Source of the DNA: an uncultured Collinsella sp.
GTDB taxonomy: Bacteria; Actinomycetota; Coriobacteriia; Coriobacteriales; Coriobacteriaceae
Direction: 5' to 3'
DNA length: 7,028 nt
Assembly (NCBI GenBank): GCA_900751695.1
Contig: CAADSS010000045.1
Span: 1 to 7,028 of the forward strand
A model generated the notes under the pieces. It was given only the letters and a program-made list of their open reading frames with translations, was not told the DNA's origin and ran no database searches. The position numbers and the translations under genes were made by a program. Of the stretch, positions 1 through 5,878 are shown piece after piece; the stretch's first letter is position 1; the number at the start of each line of letters is the position of its first letter.

Positions 1-333
1 ACCACCGGTGACGGCCTGGTGACGGCTCTGCAGCTGCTGGCCGTGCTCAAGCGCACCGGTCGTACCCTCACCGATCTTGCCGGCATCATGAAGAAGTACC
101 CGCAGGTACTCGTCAACGTGCATTCCGACAACAAGGCTGGTCTGGACGATTGCCAGCCCATCTGGGATGCCGTCGCTGCTGCCGAGAAGGAACTTGACGG
201 CCGCGGTCGCATTCTGGTGCGTCCGAGCGGTACCGAGCCGCTGGTCCGCGTTATGGCCGAGGCCGAGACGCACGAGCTGACCCAGCGCGTTGTCGACGAC
301 ATCGTCGAGGTTGTCAAGCGCGAACTTCCCTAA
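1..333 (+). CDS. glmM: phosphoglucosamine mutase, C-terminal part (5' truncated by window edge)
   Basis: GlmM interconverts glucosamine-6-phosphate and glucosamine-1-phosphate in the cytoplasm, feeding UDP-GlcNAc and peptidoglycan synthesis. The frame is open from base 1, so only the last 110 residues are present; family members are usually about 445-450 residues, and the active-site serine and metal loop lie outside the window. The visible part starts with the conserved TTGDG segment. Residues 74-80 read RPSGTEP, followed by LVRVMAEAE, the phosphate-binding loop typical of domain 4 of alpha-D-phosphohexomutases. The hydrophobic helix TALQLLAVLKRTGRTL also fits GlmM better than general phosphomannomutases. 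The gene ends 71 bases before crr with no terminator hairpin between, so the two may share a transcript. The codons favour C and G at the third position, as in nagB. PgmB/ManB-type mutases share the loop, but the context favours GlmM. Confidence 0.9.
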   Translation, partial: TTGDGLVTALQLLAVLKRTGRTLTDLAGIMKKYPQVLVNVHSDNKAGLDDCQPIWDAVAAAEKELDGRGRILVRPSGTEPLVRVMAEAETHELTQRVVDDIVEVVKRELP

Positions 334-394
334 TGGTCAAAAACGAGTGCCAAGTGGTAAACTGTTAAGGCTATTTTGGTCGATTGGTATGTCC

Positions 395-398
395 GAGG
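395..398 (+). promoter_or_regulatory. ribosome binding site fixing the crr start at 405
   Basis: GAGG within a G-rich run (GAGGGGGAG, 395-403) ends 6 bases before the ATG at 405. The alternative upstream TTG at 384 has no purine-rich site in front, so this site decides the start. Confidence 0.7.
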
Positions 399-404
399 GG
401 GAGC

Positions 405-902
405 ATGTTCACTAAAGTCCTAAGGTCTTTTGGTATGCGTGGTCGAGTCCTTACGCTGGATGCTCCCATCTCGGGCGACGTCATTCCGCTTTCCGAGGTA
501 AACGACCAGATATTTGCCACCGGCCTTTTGGGCCAGGGCGTGGCGATTCAGCCTACCGGCACGCGCGTGATTGCACCGGCTGATGCCAAGGTCGAGGCCA
601 TTTTTCCCACGGGACACGCTGTTGCGCTTAACACGGTCGATGGCTTGGACGTGCTCATCCACGTTGGTTTGGACACTGTTCAGCTTGAGGGCAAGCACTT
701 TACCGTACATGCGCAAGTGGGTGACATCGTCCATAAGGGCGATGTACTCATTGAGTTCGATCGCGAGGCAATTGCTGCCGAGGGCTATGATGTGACGGTT
801 CCCATCTTGGTGTGCAACTCCGTTGAGTTCTCGAGTATCAAGGGCTCCGTTGGCGTGCATGTCGAAGAGATGGACCAGCTCATCGTTGCTCGCGAGCGCT
901 AG
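405..902 (+). CDS. crr: stand-alone PTS EIIA component, glucose type (IIA-Glc / Crr-like)
   Basis: A cytoplasmic phosphocarrier that takes phosphate from HPr and passes it to an EIIB domain of a sugar permease. The protein has 165 residues, the usual size for a free EIIA-Glc. Its N-terminal half carries APISGDVIPLSEV and IAPADAKVEAIF, the typical beta-sandwich strands. His71 (TGHAVAL) and His86 (VLIHVGLDTVQLEGKHF) match the catalytic pair His75 and His90 of E. coli Crr; His86 should be phosphorylated. I chose the ATG at 405 because GAGG (395-398) lies 6 bases upstream. A TTG at 384 would add seven residues but has no ribosome binding site. No EIIB or EIIC is encoded in the window, so it must serve permeases in trans, such as glucose or N-acetylglucosamine types. 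Whether it also regulates, as Crr does in enterobacteria, cannot be seen. Confidence 0.93.
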   Translation: MFTKVLRSFGMRGRVLTLDAPISGDVIPLSEVNDQIFATGLLGQGVAIQPTGTRVIAPADAKVEAIFPTGHAVALNTVDGLDVLIHVGLDTVQLEGKHFTVHAQVGDIVHKGDVLIEFDREAIAAEGYDVTVPILVCNSVEFSSIKGSVGVHVEEMDQLIVARER

Positions 903-944
903 CAAGTGCACGTGGCCATTAGCCTACAATTCAAACACGTTTAT

Positions 945-974
945 GGAGGGCGCCCTTGAAAGAGGGCGCCCTCC
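945..974 (+). other. perfect 12-bp hairpin after crr (terminator-like, no U-tract)
   Basis: GGAGGGCGCCCT (945-956) is followed by a six-base loop and AGGGCGCCCTCC (963-974), a perfect 12-bp inverted repeat of almost pure G and C. It begins 42 bases after the crr stop. No T-run follows on either strand, so it is not a canonical intrinsic terminator. It could stabilise the 3' end of the glmM-crr message, terminate with a factor, or belong to the nagB leader. I see the structure directly; its role is inference. Confidence 0.65.
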
Positions 975-1174
975 GTGGCAAGATGGGATTTGTCCGAAGC
1001 TAAACGGCTTTGGGTCACCGTGGACGGGCAGGGGCCTCGACGCGGCTAGACACGAGACACATACATTACGCGACCTCGCCCTGGTGGCCGCACACGTTGG
1101 TTGCGGCCGACGCGGGCCGCGGGCAAGTGCTTGTAAGGGGAGCCTTGCCTCTCTTGTACGAGAAAGGACGCGTA
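975..1174 (+). promoter_or_regulatory. structured leader upstream of nagB, possible cis-regulatory RNA
   Basis: About 200 bases between the crr hairpin and nagB have no credible gene but several potential stems. GGGCAGG (1026-1032) can pair with CCTCGCCC (1074-1081) with one bulged C. GGCCGCA (1086-1092) pairs perfectly with TGCGGCC (1102-1108). The GCGGCC at 1103-1108 can instead pair with GGCCGC at 1115-1120, so the two hairpins exclude each other. CTTGTA occurs twice (1130-1135 and 1153-1158). I do not recognise a known riboswitch class and see no clear sigma-70 promoter. GC-rich sequence makes chance stems likely, so a regulatory role is only a hypothesis. Confidence 0.35.
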
Positions 1175-1903
1175 ATGAAGATCATTAAAGCTAAAGACTA
1201 CGAGGATATGAGCCGCAAGGCCGCCAATATCATCTCGGCGCAGGTTATCCTCAAGCCCGATTGCGTGCTGGGTCTTGCCACCGGCTCCACCCCGATCGGT
1301 GCCTACAAGCAGCTCGCTGCTTGGTACGAGAAGGGCGACGTCGACTTTGCCGAGGTCAGCACCTACAACCTGGACGAGTATCGCGGCCTTTCGCACGACG
1401 ATCCCCAGAGCTATCACTACTTCATGCGTGAGAACTTCTTCGATCACATCAACATCGACCTGAACAACACGCATGTGCCCGACGGTTCCAACCCCGACGC
1501 CGCCGCTGCCTGCTCTGAGTACGATAAGGTCGTCGCTGCCGCCGGCTATCCCGATCTGCAGCTGCTCGGCATTGGCAACAACGGCCACATCGGCTTCAAC
1601 GAGCCCGATGACCACTTCTCCAAGGGCACGCACTGCGTCGACCTTACCGAGAGCACCATTCAGGCCAACAGCCGCCTGTTCGACAGCATCGACGATGTTC
1701 CCCGTCAGGCCTACACCATGGGTACCCAGACCATCATGTATGCCCGCATGATCCTGGTCGTCGCCAACGGCGAGGCCAAGGCTCAGGCCGTGCACGATAT
1801 GTGCTATGGTCCGGTTACGCCCGAGTGCCCGGCTTCGATCCTGCAGCTGCACACCAACTGCGTTGTCGTTGCCGACGAGGCCGCCCTTTCGCTCTGCGAG
1901 TAG
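1175..1903 (+). CDS. nagB: glucosamine-6-phosphate deaminase NagB
   Basis: NagB converts glucosamine-6-phosphate and water to fructose-6-phosphate and ammonia, sending amino sugars into glycolysis. The protein has 242 residues, the size of the short Bacillus subtilis type rather than the 266-residue allosteric E. coli enzyme. The substrate loop LATGSTPIG is at 34-42. Catalytic residues are Asp67 (NLDEYRGL) and Asn136, His138 and Glu143 in GIGNNGHIGFNEP. Asn replacing the second Asp of the E. coli enzyme is normal in the short type. The ATG at 1175 follows GAAAGGA (1162-1168) by 6 bases, and the Nag family begins exactly here with MKIIKAKDY; longer upstream reading frames cross the structured leader and are unlikely. 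Codons are strongly biased to C endings, suggesting high expression. A strong terminator follows. The neighbours glmM and crr place it at the GlcN-6-P branch point. Confidence 0.97.
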   Translation: MKIIKAKDYEDMSRKAANIISAQVILKPDCVLGLATGSTPIGAYKQLAAWYEKGDVDFAEVSTYNLDEYRGLSHDDPQSYHYFMRENFFDHINIDLNNTHVPDGSNPDAAAACSEYDKVVAAAGYPDLQLLGIGNNGHIGFNEPDDHFSKGTHCVDLTESTIQANSRLFDSIDDVPRQAYTMGTQTIMYARMILVVANGEAKAQAVHDMCYGPVTPECPASILQLHTNCVVVADEAALSLCE

Positions 1904-1935
1904 CGCGAATCCTGCACCTCGACATAGCCTTGCCT

Positions 1936-1963
1936 AAGGCCTCCGCTTTGCGGGGGCCTTTTT
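1936..1963 (+). terminator. intrinsic terminator of nagB
   Basis: AAGGCCTCCG (1936-1945) pairs with CGGGGGCCTT (1951-1960) as a 10-bp stem with one G-U pair around the loop CTTTG. T's run from 1959 to 1963. It starts 32 bases after the nagB stop and separates the amino-sugar block from the regulator, which therefore needs its own promoter. Confidence 0.92.
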
Positions 1964-2031
1964 GCTATCCCTTTCTGTCCACTTGACCAAAATCTTGCCG
2001 CAAGCTTGACGAATGCCGGATGCCCAACAGC

Positions 2032-2060
2032 TTGATTCATTCCATATCAGATTCTATGCA
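2032..2060 (+). promoter_or_regulatory. weak candidate sigma-70 promoter for the regulator
   Basis: TTGATT (2032-2037) and TATGCA (2055-2060) are separated by 17 bases. The -35 is fair but the -10 matches only three of six consensus positions, lacking the final T. It would give a leader of nearly 290 bases. It is the best-spaced pair I found in the gap, but a poor one, and the true promoter may be elsewhere. Confidence 0.2.
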
Positions 2061-2340
2061 AAAATGCCACTAAAAGGTCGTAGACGGTAGCGGGTGCTAG
2101 GCGAGTTGAATGACATAGCTGAACCTTGTTCATTTGCGTTACACTGCCGCTTAGATGGGACAAGCTGACAAGCTCATTTACCTGCTTAAAGACCGATTAG
2201 TCGGGGGATTAATAACAATCGGCCCTCGCTGTACAAAAACTTGCCGCTTGCGTACCAAAAGACAACCTAAAACACAAGGTCGCTCTATTCATAGCGCGGC
2301 TTGTATGGTCTTGCGGCTACAGTGTCCATACGGTCGAGTT

Positions 2341-2346
2341 GAGGAG
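2341..2346 (+). promoter_or_regulatory. ribosome binding site of the 999-residue regulator
   Basis: GAGGAG ends 5 bases before the ATG at 2352. It supports this start over the next in-frame ATG codons inside the N-terminal region. Confidence 0.75.
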
Positions 2347-2351
2347 CGGGC

Positions 2352-5351
2352 ATGGTAAACGATTTGAGCGGTATAGACGACCTCGAGCTGATGCCGCTGG
2401 GCGGAGGCTATATGGTGCGACGCGAACGCTTGATGAATGAGCTTATCGCCAAGGGCCGAAAGGCCGGCATCGTGGTTCTTTATGCGCCCGACGGGTTTGG
2501 GAAGACCTCGGTGCTGCTGCAGTACACCCATGAGGTTAAATGCGACCCGACGCGAGGCCCCGTGCGGATTATCGAGGCCGATCGCGCCATTGGGCGCGAG
2601 GTGTTTATGCAGCTCGAGGTGGTTACCGAAGAACTCAAAGACAAACCGCACTCCCTTATCGCGATTGATAATGTGCCAAACCTCGATCAGCACGATACCG
2701 AAGACCTCATCGACAGGATTCGCGGCCTGCGCGCTATGGGGATAGGGGTCTTTATCTCCTGTCGTCCTTCAAATCGTCAGCTGATTCATGGGCTGGGCGA
2801 TTCGGTTAAGATCAATGCGCAGATGCTCAAGGTGCATGCCTATGAGTATTCGGCGTGGGCATCGGCGTTTTCGATCAGCACATCGCTCGACTTTTATCAG
2901 CTCACGCAGGGCGTGCCCGAGCTCGTTTCGGCATTGCAGACGGGTCTGTATGGCCAAGGCGACGTAGCCGGTCTGCTCGAAAACGAGATTGTCAACGTAT
3001 ATGGCGCGGCACTTGTCGATCTGGCTTCGCTCGACAATAATGCGCTGTTTTGCGTGGCATGTCTCATGGTTTTGATGGGCGAGGGCAATATCGCGGAACT
3101 CGAGGCTTGCGGGGTGAGGCTGTCGATGGTCGACCAGTCCTACTTTGTACGCGACTACCCGATCTTTGGCTTGGATCCCGCCGAGCGGAGTTTTACGTGT
3201 CTGGGCACGGAGGATAACGGACGCTTGCGTTTGCGTAAGTTGGTGGCCGAGGTTCGCCCCGAACTTGTTCCGAGGGCGGCCCGGATTTTGCTTAAGGCGG
3301 GCCGATGCGATGCGGCGATGGGCCTGGCGGATGCCTTTTTGGACCGTGGGGCGGTCCTTGAACTTGCTGGGCAGTATGGGGTCGATCTGGCTCTGACGGG
3401 GCACGGGGCCGATATCTGCCGAGCGGCGCTGGGCACGATCGATGCCGACGATTCGGCTCCAGAGCCAACGCCTGCCGAGGCGCTTGGCGTATATCTGGCA
3501 GCGGTCAGCGTGTCCAATACAAAGCTCGCTCGCTATATGGCATCGGTCATCGAGCGCGGGGGCGAACGGGCGGCCTGCGAAATAGACCCTGTTTCATGGA
3601 GGGTGGCCCAGACACTGACGGCTGTTTGCTATGGGGACAACGGGCTTGGGCTCCCTACGAACCTGGCCGTGCCAGAAATCGAGACATCCCATACCGCACT
3701 CGATATGTTGTCTGCGCATATCGAGGTCAAGCGATGCCTGACCGAACGGGGAGATGACGGCGGCGTTCTACAGCAGCTCAAAACGAGCAAGGCCTACGAC
3801 TGCGAGCTCGACATCGCGGGGATTGTTATACGGGCCGATAGCATGCTGGTGGAGCTCTTTGACGGGTCGTTTGCGGGAACCGACAAGCGCGACGACGAGA
3901 TGACGGTGGTGCGGGAGGCGCTCGACGTACGTGGGCTTAAGGCGATGGCTATCTGGGTGCGCATGGTGTTGGCGGCACGGCGGCTCCTTTCCGGCTTGCC
4001 GGTAACCGACGACGCGGCATTCAACGAGCTCGATCGTTTTGCCGTGCGCATGCGCGACAACCAGATTCAGCTGTTTGGCCTGTTGCTAGAAGGCTGGCAG
4101 TCGCTGGCAGAGGGACGGCCGGTTAATGCAAAGTTCCGTGCGGTCCAAGTGCTCAAACTTGCCGAGGAGTCGATTGCGTACATGCGCGATAACGCATTGC
4201 TGTTGGAGCGCGCGGCGTATCTGCGTAACACCTCGATGGTTTCGGTGCGCGAGGAAGCGGAGCTACTCGATATAAGCCAGACGCAGGTTGGTGGAGCGGA
4301 GGCCTGGATGGTGGCGCTGCATTTGGCCTGTGCGGGCCGAGACAGCGATCTTGCGGCCTGGATGTCCATGAATCGTGCGGGGATTCTGGAGCCATCGTAT
4401 CGGCTCTTTGCGCGCCTTGCCATGCATTGTCTGGGCGAGCCGGCGACCAGGATTCGCAAGAAGCTTCCCGTGCGCGAGCTGTCGCGGTACTCGCTGCGCG
4501 ATGATCTGGAAGGGGAGGGCGAGCGCCTGTTCCAGGCCGGCGAGGTTGAAGCCGTTGATACCATCGACCATATCGAGATTCGCATGTTTGGTGCGTTCCG
4601 CGCCGAGCGCGACGGGTTTCCCATCACGGACAAAATGTGGCGCCGCAAGAAGGCGGCGACACTTGCCGAGCGGCTTGCGCTGGGCATGGATGCGCTCGTC
4701 GATCGTGAGACGCTGGCCATGGAGTTGTGGCCCCATGCCGAGTTCAATAGCGCCCGCAACAACCTGTACTCGACGATATCGCGCTTGCGGTCGGCTTTGG
4801 GACCGACGCCGGATGGCAAGTCGTGTGTGCTCATCCAAAATGAATGCATCGGACTCAACGGCGACTACGTCAAGACCGATGTACGGCTGTTTGACCAGAT
4901 AAGCCGCGAGGTTTTGGGAAATCGCACGGGTGCGCGCGGGCCCCATTTAGTTGAGCTGTGCCTTAAGATTGAGCAGCTTTATGCCGGACCGCTGTATGTT
5001 CCCAATGGCTGTAATCCCACCTACTTTTTGCGTATGCGACGCATTATGCAGTCAAAGTACATCGATTGCATGATTAAGGGAGCAAATGCCGCTCTAGAAG
5101 AAAACGATCTGCAGTCGGCGATTTGGCTGGCGGAGTCGGGGCTTCGACAGGAAACGGCGCGTGAGGATATGGTGCGCTGCGCCATGCGTGTCTACAGTGC
5201 GGCGGGGCGGAGGCGCGATATCGTCGAGCTATACAGTGGGCATATGCACCATCTGAGGGAGCAGGTCAATGGCGTGCCCGAGCCCGAGACGCGGCGTCTA
5301 TACGAGCGCTTGGTGGAGGGGCGGCTCAATCGCGTGCTGGTCGAGCGATAA
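2352..5351 (+). CDS. large transcriptional regulator: MalT-like ATPase N-terminus with C-terminal SARP winged helix and BTAD domain
   Basis: A predicted cytoplasmic, ATP-dependent DNA-binding activator of 999 residues; its targets are unknown. A P-loop NTPase lies at the N-terminus: Walker A APDGFGKTS (45-53), Walker B LIAID (102-106) and a sensor-like strand GVFISCRPS (132-140), as in MalT/STAND proteins. About 200-735 is helical with no clear motif; KAGRCDAAMGLA (315 on) resembles a TPR-type helix pair. From 741 to about 847 runs an OmpR/SARP-type winged helix starting IEIRMFGAF, with the signature LWPHAEFNSARNNLYSTISR (792-811). The remainder to about 990 is a BTAD domain with TPR-like helices, ending PEPETRRLYERL. 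The order is the reverse of AfsR, which has its DNA-binding part first; LuxR-type LAL regulators share the N-terminus but end in a LuxR helix-turn-helix, absent here. It starts at 2352 behind GAGGAG. The effector is presumably sensed by the middle region. It sits alone, convergent with yhbY. Confidence 0.86.
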   Translation: MVNDLSGIDDLELMPLGGGYMVRRERLMNELIAKGRKAGIVVLYAPDGFGKTSVLLQYTHEVKCDPTRGPVRIIEADRAIGREVFMQLEVVTEELKDKPHSLIAIDNVPNLDQHDTEDLIDRIRGLRAMGIGVFISCRPSNRQLIHGLGDSVKINAQMLKVHAYEYSAWASAFSISTSLDFYQLTQGVPELVSALQTGLYGQGDVAGLLENEIVNVYGAALVDLASLDNNALFCVACLMVLMGEGNIAELEACGVRLSMVDQSYFVRDYPIFGLDPAERSFTCLGTEDNGRLRLRKLVAEVRPELVPRAARILLKAGRCDAAMGLADAFLDRGAVLELAGQYGVDLALTGHGADICRAALGTIDADDSAPEPTPAEALGVYLAAVSVSNTKLARYMASVIERGGERAACEIDPVSWRVAQTLTAVCYGDNGLGLPTNLAVPEIETSHTALDMLSAHIEVKRCLTERGDDGGVLQQLKTSKAYDCELDIAGIVIRADSMLVELFDGSFAGTDKRDDEMTVVREALDVRGLKAMAIWVRMVLAARRLLSGLPVTDDAAFNELDRFAVRMRDNQIQLFGLLLEGWQSLAEGRPVNAKFRAVQVLKLAEESIAYMRDNALLLERAAYLRNTSMVSVREEAELLDISQTQVGGAEAWMVALHLACAGRDSDLAAWMSMNRAGILEPSYRLFARLAMHCLGEPATRIRKKLPVRELSRYSLRDDLEGEGERLFQAGEVEAVDTIDHIEIRMFGAFRAERDGFPITDKMWRRKKAATLAERLALGMDALVDRETLAMELWPHAEFNSARNNLYSTISRLRSALGPTPDGKSCVLIQNECIGLNGDYVKTDVRLFDQISREVLGNRTGARGPHLVELCLKIEQLYAGPLYVPNGCNPTYFLRMRRIMQSKYIDCMIKGANAALEENDLQSAIWLAESGLRQETAREDMVRCAMRVYSAAGRRRDIVELYSGHMHHLREQVNGVPEPETRRLYERLVEGRLNRVLVER

Positions 5352-5383
5352 AAAACGGGCGCCCGAAGTACTTGGGCACCCGT
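5350..5383 (-). terminator. intrinsic terminator of yhbY, in the convergent gap with the regulator
   Basis: Arms 5355-5364 (ACGGGCGCCC) and 5374-5383 (GGGCACCCGT) form a 10-position stem with one C-A mismatch; the loop region can extend it by two pairs. Six A's at 5350-5355 read as U's on the minus strand, so it works for yhbY. The plus strand has no T-run after it, yet it lies only four bases past the regulator stop, so it may still protect or weakly terminate that message. The A-run overlaps the regulator's TAA stop codon. Confidence 0.85.
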
Positions 5384-5420
5384 AAGCTTGCTATGTGTTG
5401 GTTCGCCGGATCATTGACTC

Positions 5421-5720
5421 TTAGACGAGCTTGATCTTCTCGATGTCCTTGCGCGAGGACTCGCGATACAGCGAGAACTTGCGGCCGATGACCTGGACGA
5501 CCTCGGCGTGGCAACGCTCAGCGAGCTCTTCGGCGGCCTCGCGGGCGGAAAGGCTGGAGCCATCGAGCACGGAGCACTTAACGAGCTCATGCTTCTCCAG
5601 GTAGGCGACCGTCTGCTCGACGGTGCCCTCGTTGACATCGGACTTACCGATGATGATGGCGGGGTTGAGGTGATGGGCCATGCTGCGAAGCTGCTTGACC
5701 TGGGCTCCTGTCAGTGCCAT
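5421..5720 (-). CDS. yhbY: YhbY-family RNA-binding protein (CRM domain), ribosome assembly
   Basis: A 99-residue protein spanning one CRM domain, the normal size of YhbY. The E. coli member associates with pre-50S particles and is thought to help ribosome assembly. Conserved stretches are LTGAQVKQLRSMAHHLNP (3-20), IIIGKSDVNEG (22-32), LEKHELVKCSV (41-51) and the closing strand VVQVIGRKFSLYR (74-86). The RNA-binding GxxG loop reads GKSD (25-28), so the usual second glycine is Asp; this deserves a check against relatives. The ATG at 5720 has only a weak purine stretch (AAGCGAG) upstream, but the domain begins right after it, so the start is secure. It is transcribed toward the regulator and lies 158 bases downstream of the methyltransferase gene, with a G+C-rich hairpin in between. 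Confidence 0.93.
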   Translation of the reverse strand: MALTGAQVKQLRSMAHHLNPAIIIGKSDVNEGTVEQTVAYLEKHELVKCSVLDGSSLSAREAAEELAERCHAEVVQVIGRKFSLYRESSRKDIEKIKLV

Positions 5721-5746
5721 GGGTTCTCGCTTTCTATGTATGGGGC

Positions 5747-5761
5747 GCCCCGCGACGGGGC
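5747..5761 (-). other. G+C hairpin upstream of yhbY
   Basis: GCCCCG (5747-5752) and CGGGGC (5756-5761) form a perfect 6-bp stem with a three-base loop, next to the 10-base palindrome GGGGCGCCCC (5742-5751), which can pair in an alternative way. It lies about 27 bases before the yhbY start. No U-run follows on the minus strand. It may be part of the yhbY leader or the 3' end of the methyltransferase message; a role is not shown. Confidence 0.4.
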
Positions 5762-5878
5762 CTTAATCTACGTGAGCTGTCCCACGATAGCGCAGGAACG
5801 GCGCGGTGTGGAGCGCGTTTGCCCAGTTCAAAAAGAATGCGGATGCCGAGTGAGTGGGCGGTGCGGGCTGCGAACAGG

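Larger units (their letters stand above)
1964..2351 (+). promoter_or_regulatory. 388-base intergenic region upstream of the regulator, with repeats
   Basis: No convincing gene lies here; it is visibly more AT-rich than its surroundings. It must contain the regulator's promoter because the nagB terminator precedes it. Features seen: CTTGACC, CTTGCCG and CTTGACG starting at 1982, 1994 and 2005 (spacing 12 and 11), with another CTTGCCG at 2240; the palindrome TGAAC-CTT-GTTCA (2120-2132); a tandem GACAAGCT (2159-2174); CCGATT/AATCGG arms (2193-2198, 2217-2222); and GTATGG/CCATAC arms (2303-2308, 2326-2331) just before the start codon. Any of these could be operators, but none matches a site I can name. 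Confidence 0.5.

Noticed and set aside
365..393. TTAAGG and TATGTC 17 bases apart upstream of crr as a promoter
   Set aside because: Transcription would start almost at the start codon and leave out the ribosome binding site; both hexamers are also weak.
1046..1852. 268-codon minus-strand frame opposite nagB
   Set aside because: It is antisense to a confidently identified enzyme and its translation is Val/Gly-rich with no domain; a mirror of codon bias.
2155..2358. 67-codon plus-strand frame overlapping the regulator start
   Set aside because: No ribosome binding site, no recognisable domain, and it overlaps the well-supported regulator start in another frame.
4067..4946. Long minus-strand reading frames of 263 and 227 codons opposite the regulator gene
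   Set aside because: They lie inside a clear coding sequence with recognisable domains, have no ribosome binding sites and show low-complexity Ser/Arg-rich translation, as expected for antisense frames in GC-rich DNA.
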